From positions 1,984,001-2,048,000 of the forward strand of contig NZ_CP021109.1 of NCBI RefSeq assembly GCF_002119725.1: DNA of 64,000 nt, written 5' to 3'. The stretch is from Bordetella genomosp. 9 (GTDB lineage Bacteria > Pseudomonadota > Gammaproteobacteria > Burkholderiales > Burkholderiaceae_B). A program made the translations under genes and the position numbers. The notes under the pieces were generated by a model. The model had not been told where the DNA came from and did no database searches. It saw nothing but the letters and a program-made list of their open reading frames with translations. Below are positions 25,861 through 36,319 of this stretch, piece after piece. Within the stretch, counting starts at the first letter, position 1. Every line of letters begins with the position of its first letter.

Positions 25861-27321
25861 ATGAGATCGTCATCGACCCCCGCCCATCTGAGCCGCGCCG
25901 GTTTGTACCTGCTGCTGGCCGGGCAGCTGCTGCCCATGATCGACTTCTCCATCGTCAATGTCGCGCTGGATGCGATGGCGCGATCGCTGCACGCCAGCGA
26001 GATGGAGCTGGAGCTGATCGTCGCCGTGTATGGCGTGGCCTTCGCCGTGTGCCTGGCGATGGGCGGCCGCCTTGGCGACAACTATGGGCGCCGCCGCCTG
26101 TTCGGTTGGGGCGTGCTGCTGTTCACGGTGGCATCCCTGCTGTGCGGCATGGCCAACACAGTGTGGCTGCTGCTGGCGGCGCGCGCCCTGCAAGGCGTGG
26201 CGGCGGCGCTTGCGGTGCCGCAGATTCTGGCCACCATCCACGTCAGCCTGCGCGGCCATGAGCATTCGCGTGCGCTCGGCCTGTACGGGGCAATCGGCGG
26301 GCTGGCCTTCGTGATCGGGCAGGTCCTGGGCGGCTTGCTGGTCTCGATGGACGTGGCCGGCCTGGGCTGGCGCAGCGTGTTTCTGATCAATCTGCCGATC
26401 GGCCTGGCAGTGCTGGCGTACACCCGGCGCCTGCTGCCGGAAACGCGATCGCCGCATCCCGCCAGTATCGACAAGCCGGGAACCGCGTTGCTGGCGGTGG
26501 TGATCCTTGGCCTGCTGATTCCCATGGCCGTGGGCCCGGTTCTGCACTGGCCCTGGCCGTGCGAAGCGCTGCTGGCCGCGGTCCCGGCGTTGCTTTACGC
26601 CTTGTGGCGCGTGGAACTGCGTCAGGAACGCCGCAAGGCATTTCCGCTGCTGCCGCCTTCGCTGCTGCGCACGTCCAGCGTGCGGTTCGGCATCTGGATC
26701 GCGATCCTGTTCTTTTCCAGCTGGAGCGGCTTCATGTTTTCCATGGCGCTGACGTTCCAGGCCGGCGCCGGAATGTCGGCGATGTCGTCCGGCAACGCTT
26801 TCATCGCCATGGGGGTTACGTATTTCATCGGCTCCCTGCTGACGAGCCGCGCGGTGGCGCGGTTCGATAAGGTGCCGGTGCTCGTCTTCGGTTGCCTGGT
26901 GCAGATGGCCGGCGTGCTATCGCTGATGCTGACGATGCGCGCCGTGTGGCCCGAGCCGACGGTCTTCAATCTGATGGCGGCCACGTTGCCCATCGGCTTC
27001 GGACAGGCCTTCATCGTCGGCTGCTTCTTCCGTATCGGGCTTTCCGAAGTGCCGCCGGATCAGGCGGGCGCCGGCAGCGCCACCTTGTCCACCGTGCAGC
27101 AGAGCGCGCTGGGACTGGGGCCGGCGCTGTCCGGATCGGTGCTGGCCCATTTTCTGCACCTGCCCGGCGGCAACTATCTGCATGCCGCATCCGCTGTGCT
27201 GACGATGGAGCTCCTGGTGGTCGGCGCGCTGGTCGTCAGCGTGCTGGCCTACGCGCGGCGTCATCGTGTGCCCGAGGCGCCCGTGGCCTGCTCCGCGGGC
27301 GCGTTGCCGCCCTTGGAATAG
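25861..27321 (+). CDS. DHA2-family MFS exporter (14 segments)
   Basis: This 486-aa inner-membrane protein has a 14-segment layout. MIDFSIVNVALDAM in segment 1 and GGRLGDNYGRRRLFG in loop 2-3 are typical of drug:proton antiporters of the DHA2 type (EmrB-like). The start at 25861 (MRSSSTPAHL) was preferred over an ATG at 25777 with no ribosome site. No membrane-fusion partner is adjacent. Its last 61 bp are overlapped antisense by the small gene 27261-27545. A related exporter lies at 29554-31014. Confidence 0.87.
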   Translation: MRSSSTPAHLSRAGLYLLLAGQLLPMIDFSIVNVALDAMARSLHASEMELELIVAVYGVAFAVCLAMGGRLGDNYGRRRLFGWGVLLFTVASLLCGMANTVWLLLAARALQGVAAALAVPQILATIHVSLRGHEHSRALGLYGAIGGLAFVIGQVLGGLLVSMDVAGLGWRSVFLINLPIGLAVLAYTRRLLPETRSPHPASIDKPGTALLAVVILGLLIPMAVGPVLHWPWPCEALLAAVPALLYALWRVELRQERRKAFPLLPPSLLRTSSVRFGIWIAILFFSSWSGFMFSMALTFQAGAGMSAMSSGNAFIAMGVTYFIGSLLTSRAVARFDKVPVLVFGCLVQMAGVLSLMLTMRAVWPEPTVFNLMAATLPIGFGQAFIVGCFFRIGLSEVPPDQAGAGSATLSTVQQSALGLGPALSGSVLAHFLHLPGGNYLHAASAVLTMELLVVGALVVSVLAYARRHRVPEAPVACSAGALPPLE

Positions 27322-27545
27322 GCTGACTTGGCCGGTTCTTCGCGGCCGTTGATCAGCAGATCCCCCAGCACGCTGACGTCCGTCTGGCCCCAGCCGACAC
27401 TGGCGAGGGCCGACACGATGTCCCGGATGGCGTCCGGCAGCCAGGCCTCCAGTCGTTGCGCCTCCGATGATGGAGAGGGTGCGCCGCCATGCGGTTCCGC
27501 TGGCGGCGCGCTGGAAACATTGCAGGCGTTCATGCGATCGGTCAT
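27261..27545 (-). CDS. Small hypothetical protein
   Basis: This 94-aa frame is preceded by a strong ribosome site (GGAGGACC, 4 bp before the ATG at 27545). The product is Pro/Ala-rich with a short amphipathic region LPDAIRDIVSALASVGWG and no recognisable domain. It overlaps the end of the MFS gene on the opposite strand. I recognise no family; the case rests on the ribosome site and an otherwise empty region. The 248 bp upstream, to 27793, hold no other gene. Confidence 0.5.
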   Translation of the reverse strand: MTDRMNACNVSSAPPAEPHGGAPSPSSEAQRLEAWLPDAIRDIVSALASVGWGQTDVSVLGDLLINGREEPAKSAYSKGGNAPAEQATGASGTR

Positions 27546-27793
27546 TTCCGGTCCTCCAAAGGCGGCAAAAAACAAAATCGAGGCCGCTGAGTGGACGGCC
27601 TTCCGATGCGGGTTCCTCCGTTTCGTCGTGCACGATGGAAAGAATCCGTGTGGTTCCTGCGGTACACGCCTGAACTTTCCTCGCATGAAGGCCCCCATCG
27701 AACGCGTGTGCGTCGCATAATCCACGCATTCCGGCGCGGCAGGCGGTATGGCCGCGGCGATCGGGTTCATGACGTACAGATGGAGATCGACGA

Positions 27794-28414
27794 ATGGTAA
27801 GCGCAGGCGCATCCGAGACGTTCAGGATAACTGCCGGGTTTTTGAATTCCGGTCTGCCGCATCGCGTTTTGTTTTTCGCGGCCTTGGTCACGGCCTGCGT
27901 GCTGGCTGCAATCGGCCTTCCGGCACAAGCGCAAACGGGAACGTCCGCCGCGCCCGATCTGCCCCTTTGCGATCCGGCCAGCGTGTCGTTCGCCGCCGAC
28001 ACGGAAGACGGATGGTTCGTCGGCATGTCGCAATCCGGCACGCTGCTGGTGCTGCGCAATCTGGGGCCGGTGCTTTGCGCCATCCCTGCGCGTCCGCAGG
28101 TGGGCTTCCTGGATGCGAAGGGGCAGCCCTTGGCGGTTGAGCCGGAGTCGCCCAAGGGCATGCATCCTGGACCCGTCATTCCGCCGGTGGCGGTGCCTGT
28201 GAACGCGGAACTGACCAGCGAGATGCGCTGGGTGTCCGCCGACGCCTATGGCGACAATAATTGCGTTACGGCCGCCTACATTACGCTGGAGTTGCGCGGC
28301 TACCGGTACCAGGCGCCGTTCAGCACGCAGTTGTGCGGTCCCAAGGGCCGCAAGCCGGTCTTCGCCGTGACGTTGCTGCGCCGCGACCCGCCATATCAGC
28401 CGCCCACGCGATAG
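27794..28414 (+). CDS. Exported DUF4232-domain protein
   Basis: This 206-aa protein has an N-terminal hydrophobic stretch (about residues 25-45, ending AQAQ), probably a signal peptide, followed by a DUF4232-type domain (LVLRNLGPVLCAIPARPQVGFLD..., NNCVTAAYITLELRG). Cysteines at about 59, 95, 156 and 180 could form disulfides in the periplasm. The domain has no known function. It is followed after 60 bp by the Bug receptor gene. Confidence 0.8.
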   Translation: MVSAGASETFRITAGFLNSGLPHRVLFFAALVTACVLAAIGLPAQAQTGTSAAPDLPLCDPASVSFAADTEDGWFVGMSQSGTLLVLRNLGPVLCAIPARPQVGFLDAKGQPLAVEPESPKGMHPGPVIPPVAVPVNAELTSEMRWVSADAYGDNNCVTAAYITLELRGYRYQAPFSTQLCGPKGRKPVFAVTLLRRDPPYQPPTR

Positions 28415-28474
28415 AGCGTCCGGAATCGGCAATAATCCAGCCCTTCCACGCTACGCTTCACCAGGAGGGGTCTC

Positions 28475-29431
28475 ATGTTCAAACGTTTGATTGCCGGCGC
28501 CGTGCTGGCCGCGGCCGGCATGGCCGCGCACGCCGATTATCCCGATCGGGCCATCAAGCTCATCGTGCCGTTTCCGCCGGGACAGGCGACGGACATCTTC
28601 GCACGCGCGCTGGCCGAAAAACTGGGCGAGGCGTTCAAGCAGCCGATCGTCGTGGATAACCGGGCGGGGGCGGGCAGCAATATCGGCATGGCGCAGGCGG
28701 CGCGTGCGCCGGCCGACGGCTACACCCTGGTGATCGCCGGCAGCGCCGCGGCCGTCAACCAGACGCTTTACAAAAAGCTGGACTACAGTTTGGCCCAGGA
28801 TTTTGCGCCGGTAAGCGGGGTGTTTTCGGTGCCCTTGATGTTCCTTTCGAATCCCCAGTCCGGGATTCGGACATTGCCGCAACTGGTCAAGCAGGCAAAG
28901 GCGCATCCGGGCGATCTGGCCTATGCCAGCGCAGGCATAGGCGGAACGCAACATCTGTCGGCGGAGATGTTCAAGGCCGCGGCAGGCATCGACATCCGGC
29001 ATATCCCGTACAAGGGCAGCGGTCCGGCGCAGGCGGATTTCCTGGGCAACCAGGTGCCGCTGATGGTGGATTCGGTCACCGCGGGACTGCCGCACGTGAA
29101 AAGCGGCAAGGCCATCGCGCTGGCGGTGACGACGGCGAAACGCCTGCCCCAGCTGCCGGACGTGCCGACCATCGCGGAGTCGGGCTATCCGGGCTTCGAG
29201 GCCATCGGCTGGGCGGCCGTGCTGGCGCCGAAGGACACGCCGGCGCCCATCGTCACGCGCCTGAGCCAGGAGATCGGCGCCATACTGTCGGCGCCCGCCA
29301 TGCAGGCCTACCTGCGCGACCGCGGGGCAGAACCGATGCCGATGACGCCGGAGCAGACCGGCCGCTTCATCCAGGGCGAAATCGCCAAATGGGGCGCCGC
29401 GGTGAAGGCGTCCGGCGCCGAAGTCGATTGA
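28475..29431 (+). CDS. Bug-family (TctC) periplasmic solute receptor
   Basis: This 318-aa periplasmic binding protein has a signal peptide of about 20 residues (cleavage after AAHA). It shows the family marks [33 protein letters not shown] and IPYKGSGPA. Bug proteins bind carboxylates and are hugely expanded in Bordetella relatives. No TctA/TctB membrane genes are nearby, as is usual for orphan members. AGGAGG sits 6 bp before the ATG. Confidence 0.93.
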   Translation: MFKRLIAGAVLAAAGMAAHADYPDRAIKLIVPFPPGQATDIFARALAEKLGEAFKQPIVVDNRAGAGSNIGMAQAARAPADGYTLVIAGSAAAVNQTLYKKLDYSLAQDFAPVSGVFSVPLMFLSNPQSGIRTLPQLVKQAKAHPGDLAYASAGIGGTQHLSAEMFKAAAGIDIRHIPYKGSGPAQADFLGNQVPLMVDSVTAGLPHVKSGKAIALAVTTAKRLPQLPDVPTIAESGYPGFEAIGWAAVLAPKDTPAPIVTRLSQEIGAILSAPAMQAYLRDRGAEPMPMTPEQTGRFIQGEIAKWGAAVKASGAEVD

Positions 29432-29553
29432 TGGCGGCGGACGTGCGCGCCTGTCCGGGCCAGGGAGTGCGGCCTCGCCAGCGCGCTAGGCGGCCCGCGG
29501 CCCGCAGCCCGATCCGCTTCGGTTATCAGACGAAAGGCGCCTGGCTCCTGCGT

Positions 29554-31014
29554 TCAGCGTCGGCTGTCGCCGCGCAACGCCACGGCGAACAGCGCCAGGC
29601 TGGCCAGTGCCGCGCCGATGTTGTAAAGCGTCGCCCGGGCAACGGCGTGTCCGTGCATTGTCAGTACGTCGCCCTGTACGTTGTCGTTCAACAGCGAAAA
29701 CAGGGCGACGCCGACCACGGTGATGCCGAACGACGTGCCCAGGGTTTGCAGCGTTCCCACGGCGCCGGAAGCCATGCCTGCATGGCCGGTTCCGACCTTG
29801 CCGATCAAGGCATTGAGCCCCAGGGGAATGGCCACGCCCTGTCCCGCGCCGTTGAGGATCAGCGATACGATCATCCAGCCGGCGGAGCGGGGCGCCGCCA
29901 GCGCTACCGCCGCCGACATGGCCAGCCCCGCCGCGAACAAAGCGATGCCGCCCATCAGGGCGTAATGCCCCCAACGCCGCGCGAGCCAGGGACCGGCCAG
30001 GGAAGCGGCGAAGAACGCGATGGCCGAAGGGGTAAAGAGCAGGCCCGCGTCCCAGGCGGACAGGCCGATGCCGTTCTGCAGCAGCAGCGTCAGCGATAGA
30101 AAGAACGAGCTGATCGAGGAATAGAACAGAAAGATCGCGGCCACGCCGATGGCAAAGGGCCGGTTGCGGAACAGGCCGGGATCGAGCATGGGGGTGCCGC
30201 CGCGCGCCAGCAGGCGGTTTTCATAGCGCAGGAACGTCGCCAGCACGCCTACGCCCAGGACGGGCAGCGCCCACGACCACCACGGCCAGGCGTATTCGTG
30301 TCCCAGCATGATGGGGACCAGCAGCAATGCGACCGCCACGCCGCCCAGGGCCGCCCCGGGAAGATCCGGCCGCTCGCGGCCGGCGGGGCGCGTCTCGACC
30401 AGCCAGCGCGCACCGGCGGCCAGGGCCGCCAGGCCTATCGGCACGTTGATCAGGAATACCAGGCGCCATCCCAGCCAGTCGGGCGCGTGGCCAATCAGCG
30501 CGCCTCCGATCAGTTGCGAGATCGACGCCGCCACGCCCTGCACCGCGCCCATCGCGCCGAAGGCGCGGCGGCGCTGATCGCCGTCGAACAGCACGCGGAT
30601 GGACGCCATGACCTGCGGCATCAGGGCCGCGGATCCCAGGCCTTGCAGCACCCTGGCGGCAATGAGCAGCGCCGGCGTCGTCGCAACTCCGCATATGGCT
30701 GACGCCAAGGTAAAGAGCCCCATGCCGGCAAGGAACAGCCTTTTGCGTCCGTACAGATCGCCCAACCGGGCGCCATTCATCAAAAACACGCCATACGCGG
30801 CGGCATAGCCGACCAGCACCAGCTGGATATCGGCGTCGGTCGCCGACAGCCCGGCGCGAATGCTGGGGATCGCGACGTTGACGATGAACAGATCCAGGAT
30901 GGTGATGAAGTTGCCGGTCAACAGCACGGCCAGCGCCAGCCATTGGCTGCGTGCCTGCGCGCCGTGCGGCGGCAGGGTCGGGGACGATAGGGCGGCGGGA
31001 GGCTCGGAGGGCAT
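29554..31014 (-). CDS. DHA2-family MFS exporter (14 segments)
   Basis: This 486-aa inner-membrane protein is an EmrB-like drug:proton antiporter. The first segment ILDLFIVNVAIPSI and loop GARLGDLYGRKRLF match the family, and about 14 hydrophobic segments follow. AAGGAA precedes the ATG at 31014. It is divergent from a TetR gene at 31105, and an AT-rich palindrome lies between. Export of a toxic compound under TetR control is likely. Confidence 0.88.
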   Translation of the reverse strand: MPSEPPAALSSPTLPPHGAQARSQWLALAVLLTGNFITILDLFIVNVAIPSIRAGLSATDADIQLVLVGYAAAYGVFLMNGARLGDLYGRKRLFLAGMGLFTLASAICGVATTPALLIAARVLQGLGSAALMPQVMASIRVLFDGDQRRRAFGAMGAVQGVAASISQLIGGALIGHAPDWLGWRLVFLINVPIGLAALAAGARWLVETRPAGRERPDLPGAALGGVAVALLLVPIMLGHEYAWPWWSWALPVLGVGVLATFLRYENRLLARGGTPMLDPGLFRNRPFAIGVAAIFLFYSSISSFFLSLTLLLQNGIGLSAWDAGLLFTPSAIAFFAASLAGPWLARRWGHYALMGGIALFAAGLAMSAAVALAAPRSAGWMIVSLILNGAGQGVAIPLGLNALIGKVGTGHAGMASGAVGTLQTLGTSFGITVVGVALFSLLNDNVQGDVLTMHGHAVARATLYNIGAALASLALFAVALRGDSRR

Positions 31015-31032
31015 GGGTCGTTTCCTTAACAA

Positions 31033-31052
31033 ATATATACGAACGTATTTAT
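31033..31052. promoter_or_regulatory. TetR operator between MFS and TetR genes
   Basis: ATACG-AA-CGTAT (31037-31048) forms the core of a 20-bp dyad that extends outward with one mismatched pair. It is AT-rich and lies 19 bp upstream of the MFS start. Confidence 0.65.
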
Positions 31053-31104
31053 AGTAACATGGCGGAGGCAGCCGAACACCATGCCGTTGACCGGAGAATT
31101 CCCC

Positions 31105-31806
31105 ATGAATCCGCAAAGCAAGCCTCGCTCGGGCCGCGGCAAAGCCGCGCCGTTGGAAGCCGCCGCACCGCCGGGCGATCGGCCTGCCGCGGCGGCGTCC
31201 GCACCGCCGGACGGGCGCCGGCTGCGCGGCGAACGGTCGCGCGCGAAAGTGCTGGACCGGTCTACCGCGCTGGCTTCGGTGGAGGGGCTGGAAGGCTTGA
31301 CGTTCGGCCGTGTGGCGGCGGAAGCGGGCGTCGGCAAGGCCAACATCCAGGTACTGTTCGGCGACCGCGAAGGGCTGCAGCTGGCGACCCTGGAAAGCGC
31401 CCTGGCGATCTACCAGCGCGAGATCCTGGAGCCCGCCATGCGGCGGCGCACCCCGCTTGCGCGGCTGCGCGCACTGGTCGAGGGATGGTTCGCCTTCGTC
31501 CGCGAGCGGCGTCTGCCGGGCGGTTGCTTCATCACGGCGGCCAGCAGCGAATTCCGGGCGCGTCCCGGCGCGATCCGCGACCGCATCAATGCCAGCCGTC
31601 TCGCCAAGCGCGAGCGCTTCCGGACGCTGATCGAAGCGGCGCGCGAGGCGGGCGAACTGCGCGGCGACGTCGATGCCGACCAATTGGCGTTCGACCTGGT
31701 CGCTTGCGAGGCTGCGGCCAACGTCGCCGCCCTGATGGACGATGAATGGGAGTTCGAGATGGCGCGGCGCACGGCGTTGCGTCATATCGCGCAGGCGCGG
31801 GCCTGA
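31105..31806 (+). CDS. TetR/AcrR-family regulator
   Basis: This 233-aa regulator has an unusually long, Ala/Pro-rich N-terminal tail (about residues 1-45) before the helix-turn-helix (LTFGRVAAEAGVGKANIQVLF). The C-terminal domain has the GGCFITAASSEF stretch of a TetR subfamily. GGAGAA lies before the ATG at 31105. It is divergent from the DHA2 exporter it probably represses. Confidence 0.85.
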   Translation: MNPQSKPRSGRGKAAPLEAAAPPGDRPAAAASAPPDGRRLRGERSRAKVLDRSTALASVEGLEGLTFGRVAAEAGVGKANIQVLFGDREGLQLATLESALAIYQREILEPAMRRRTPLARLRALVEGWFAFVRERRLPGGCFITAASSEFRARPGAIRDRINASRLAKRERFRTLIEAAREAGELRGDVDADQLAFDLVACEAAANVAALMDDEWEFEMARRTALRHIAQARA

Positions 31807-31823
31807 GGCCGGCGCCGCCGGCC
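31807..31823 (+). terminator. GC hairpin directly after the TetR stop
   Basis: GGCCGGCG-C-CGCCGGCC begins at the base after the stop codon, followed by a second hairpin, CGCGGG-N4-CCCGCG. There is no T tract, so termination is uncertain. The rest of the gap to 32044 presumably holds the ABC operon promoter and no gene. Confidence 0.35.
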
Positions 31824-32044
31824 GCGGGACACCCCGCGCGCGTATCGCGCCGGCGCGACATCAATCGTGCGTATGGCCGATGACGCCGTCAATGGTTTTC
31901 GTGCATAACGGCGGCGCTTTGCGTGGCCCGCGCAACGGTCCAGGCGTCCGGCGGGCGACGTCGTTGTCTTTCTTCGCGGCTTTCTGTACAAACGCAGGGA
32001 ACGATAAATAGAAGCGGTCGTACAGCTTTTCGCCAGGAGACGCG

Positions 32045-33133
32045 ATGCGGCTGACGCTTGAAGGCATAGAAAGCCAGGCGGGATCACAAGTCCTGCTTTA
32101 TCCCATGAGCCTCGCGCCTGAACCTGGCGCCATGACGGTCCTGCTGGGAGCGACCCAGGCGGGCAAGACATCCCTGATGCGCATCATGGCGGGCCTGGAC
32201 CGGCCCAGCCGAGGCGCGGTGCGGGTGGACGGCGCCGACATGACCCGCGTCCCGGTGCGGGAGCGCAACGTCGCGATGGTGTATCAGCAGTTCATCAACT
32301 ATCCGTCGATGACGGTATTCGACAATATCGCCTCGCCATTGCGGCTGCGCCGCGCGCCCCAGCTCGAGCAGCGCGTGCGGGCCATGGCGGCCCGGCTGCA
32401 TATCGAACATCTCCTGGATCGCTATCCCGCCGAACTGTCGGGGGGCCAGCAGCAGCGCGTGGCGCTGGCCCGCGCGCTGGTCAAGGAGGCGCCGCTGGTG
32501 CTGCTGGACGAGCCGCTGGTCAACCTGGATTACAAGCTGCGCGAAGAACTGCGGGAAGAGTTGAGCGATCTGTTCGCCGAAGGCGATTCGACGGTCGTCT
32601 ATGCCACCACCGAACCGGCCGAAGCGTTGCTGCTGGGCGGCTACACCGCGGTACTCGATGCCGGCGAGCTGCTCCAGTACGGACCGACCGCGCAGGTGTT
32701 TCATCGTCCGAACTCGATCCGGGTGGCGCGCGCGTTCAGCGATCCCCCCATGAATCTCTTCGATGCGCGGCGCGATGGCCAGGGCTTCGTACTCCAAAGC
32801 GGTCTGCGCGTACCGCGCGACCTTCCGGACGGCGCTTCGGAGGGCGCCATTACAGCCGGCCTGCGTGCGGGCGCGCTCGGATTGGAACCGGGCGCCGGCC
32901 GCGTGGCGCTGCCCGGCGAAGTGAAGCTCGCGGAAATCTCTGGCTCGGATACCTTCGTGCACGCGCATACGGCCGCCGGCGACCTGGTCGCGCAGCTGAC
33001 GGGCGTGCATCGATTCGAGCTGGGCGCCCACATACAGCTTTACTTCGACCCGGCTCAGACCTATGCCTTCGGCGCCGGGGGCGAGCTGCTCGCCGCGCCC
33101 GCGCACCGCAGTTTTTCGCCGGAGGGCCGTTGA
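32045..33133 (+). CDS. ABC importer ATPase 1 (GlpS-like, CUT1 type)
   Basis: This 362-aa cytoplasmic ATPase belongs to a carbohydrate-type importer. The Walker A is GATQAGKTS, a variant with Gln in the third position. [15 protein letters not shown] is an intact signature and VLLDEPLVNLDYK is Walker B. The H-loop is altered to YATTEPAEALLLGG, where the switch histidine is replaced. A C-terminal TOBE/MalK-like domain follows. These quirks match the GlpS branch of polyol importers. It is the first gene of a six-gene operon and overlaps the next by 1 bp. Confidence 0.88.
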   Translation: MRLTLEGIESQAGSQVLLYPMSLAPEPGAMTVLLGATQAGKTSLMRIMAGLDRPSRGAVRVDGADMTRVPVRERNVAMVYQQFINYPSMTVFDNIASPLRLRRAPQLEQRVRAMAARLHIEHLLDRYPAELSGGQQQRVALARALVKEAPLVLLDEPLVNLDYKLREELREELSDLFAEGDSTVVYATTEPAEALLLGGYTAVLDAGELLQYGPTAQVFHRPNSIRVARAFSDPPMNLFDARRDGQGFVLQSGLRVPRDLPDGASEGAITAGLRAGALGLEPGAGRVALPGEVKLAEISGSDTFVHAHTAAGDLVAQLTGVHRFELGAHIQLYFDPAQTYAFGAGGELLAAPAHRSFSPEGR

Positions 33134-34214
33134 TGGCGAGCATCGAGCTGGACCTGTCGCACTCGTACGTTGCCAACCCCGCCAGGGACGATGACTATGC
33201 CTTGCTGCCGTTGCGGTACACCTTCCGCAACGGCGGCGCCTATGCCTTGCTCGGGCCGTCGGGCTGCGGCAAAACCACGCTGTTGAACTGCATATCGGGC
33301 CTGTTGCGGCCGTCTTCCGGAAGCGTGCGATTCGATGGGCAGGACGTGACGAACCGCACCCCGCAGGAACGCAATATCGCGCAGGTCTTCCAGTTTCCCG
33401 TCGTCTACGACACCATGACCGTGGCGCAGAACCTGGCGTTTCCGCTGCGCAACCGCGGCATGCCGGAAAGCCATGTGCGCGAGCGGGTAGGGCGGGTGGC
33501 GGAAATGCTCGAACTGTCGGGCGTGCTGGACCGGCGGGCGCGCGGGCTGGCCGCGGACGCCAAGCAGAAAATCTCCCTGGGCCGCGGCTTGGTGCGCAGC
33601 GACGTATCGGCGGTGTTGTTCGATGAGCCTTTGACCGTGATCGACCCGCACCTGAAGTGGTCCTTGCGGCGCAAGTTGAAGGAGATCCATCAGGAATTCA
33701 ACCTGACGCTGATCTACGTGACGCACGACCAGACGGAAGCGCTGACGTTTGCCGATCACGTGGTCGTCATGTCCCGCGGCAAGGTTGTCCAGGTGGGGAC
33801 GGCCGACGACCTGTTCCTGCGTCCGGCGCACACCTTCGTCGGCCACTTCATCGGCTCGCCCGGAATGAACTTCCTGCCCGCGCAATGGCGCGAGGGCCGG
33901 CTGGAAGTGGAGGGACGGACGCTGGGCGATGCGCCCCCCGCGCTCGCCGGGCGTCTGGCGGCGGCAGGCAGCTTCACCCTGGGCGTGCGGCCGGAGTTCG
34001 CCGGCCTGTGCGCGGAGGAAGCGCCCGGCGCCTTGCCCGTGTCCGTGGCCCGCGTGCAGGACATCGGCACTTATCTGCTTTTGACCGGCGTGTACGGCAG
34101 CCATACCGTGCGGGCGCGCCTGCCGCTGGACGCCGCGGTGGCGCCGGGCGGCATCGCCTGGCTGTCCGTGTTGAACGCGCATACCTGCTTTTACCGGGAC
34201 GAGGAGCTGATCCA

Positions 34215-34218
<4 letters not shown>
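33133..34218 (+). CDS. ABC importer ATPase 2 (GlpT-like)
   Basis: This 361-aa partner ATPase has a canonical Walker A (GPSGCGKTT), Walker B (VLFDEPLTVIDPH) and H-loop (VTHDQTEAL). The LSGGQ signature is degenerate, reading LAADAKQKISLGRG. The two ATPases therefore complement each other: one lacks the H-loop histidine, the other the signature, so a heterodimer with one full site is implied. A TOBE domain follows. Its stop overlaps the next gene by 4 bp. Confidence 0.88.
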
Positions 34219-35097
<879 letters not shown>

Positions 35098-35105
<8 letters not shown>

Positions 35106-35910
35106 CAAGCCCATCGTCTGGCGCAGCGCCTTTCTTGTCCTGTATCTGCTGTTCGCCATCCTGCCGCTGTACTGGATGCTGAACATGTCGTTCAAGACGA
35201 ACACCGAAATCGTCGGCGCGCTGACCCTGTGGCCCCGCGATTTCACCCTGGCGCACTATCGCACCATCTTCACCGATCCGGCCTGGTATTCCGGCTATAT
35301 CAATTCGCTCATCTACGTCGCGATCAACACCGTCATATCGCTGGTCGTGGCTCTGCCGGCGGCCTATGCGTTTTCGCGCTACAGCTTCATTGGCGACAAG
35401 CACGTTTTCTTCTGGCTCCTGACCAACCGGATGACGCCGCCCGCGGTGTTCCTGCTGCCGTTCTTTCAGCTGTACAGCTCCCTGGGGCTGATGGATACGC
35501 ACATCGCGGTGGCGCTGGCGCACCTGGTTTTCAACGTGCCGCTGGCGGTATGGATACTGGAAGGTTTCATGTCGGGGGTGCCGCGCGAGATCGACGAGAC
35601 GGCCTACGTGGACGGCTATTCCTTCCCCCGGTTTTTCCTGACCATCTTCCTGCCGCTGATCAAGGCGGGGGTGGGCGTGACGGCTTTCTTCTGCTTCATG
35701 TTCAGCTGGGTGGAGCTGCTGCTGGCGCGCACGCTGACGTCGGTGAACGCGAAGCCGATCGTGGCCACCATGACGCGGACGGTGTCGGCTGCCGGGATGG
35801 ATTGGGGCGTCTTGGCAGCCGCAGGCGTGCTGACCATCGTGCCGGGCGGCATCGTGATCTGGTTCGTGCGGCACTACATCGCGAAAGGTTTCGCGATGGG
35901 GCGCGTGTAG
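35098..35910 (+). CDS. ABC importer permease 2 (MalG type)
   Basis: This 270-aa inner-membrane permease has about six segments. The EAA loop reads REIDETAYVDGYSFPRFFLT. PLYWMLNMSFKTNTEI near the N-terminus is typical of MalG-type subunits. It overlaps the first permease gene by 8 bp and forms the channel with it. Confidence 0.9.
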
Positions 35911-35920
35911 GGAGGCCGCC

Positions 35921-36229
35921 ATGCTGGACTGGATGGTATGGACCACTCCCGTGGCGGTGTTCTTCGGTTGCGTCGTACTGATGCTGGCCGGCATGACCGT
36001 GTGGGAACTGCGGTCGCCCACGCGGCTGCGCAAGGGCTTTCTGCCGATCGCCACCACGCGGGGGGACCGGCTGTTCATCGGCCTGATGGCCGCCGCATGG
36101 ATCAACCTGATCTTCGTCGGCCTGGGCCAGCGCTTCATGGACTGGTTTTCGCTGGACGAACCGCCGTCGGTATGGATCAGCTTTGTCGTTTCCATGCTGG
36201 TGCTGGCCTTCGTCATGCGCAAGGGATAG
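35921..36229 (+). CDS. DUF2160 small membrane protein (GlpU-like)
   Basis: This 102-aa protein has three hydrophobic segments (about 8-28, 50-70 and 83-98) and the block ELRSPTRLRKGFLPIATTRGDR. It matches the DUF2160 proteins found only inside GlpSTPQUV-type importer operons; the function is unknown. It lies 10 bp after the MalG-type permease gene. Confidence 0.85.
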   Translation: MLDWMVWTTPVAVFFGCVVLMLAGMTVWELRSPTRLRKGFLPIATTRGDRLFIGLMAAAWINLIFVGLGQRFMDWFSLDEPPSVWISFVVSMLVLAFVMRKG

Positions 36230-36319
36230 GGCACATCGCTTTCCGGACCGACGGCCACCGCGCCTTTCCCGGCCGCGTCCTCCGCACACGTAGGGGAAGG
36301 CTTATCGAGGAGACAGCTC

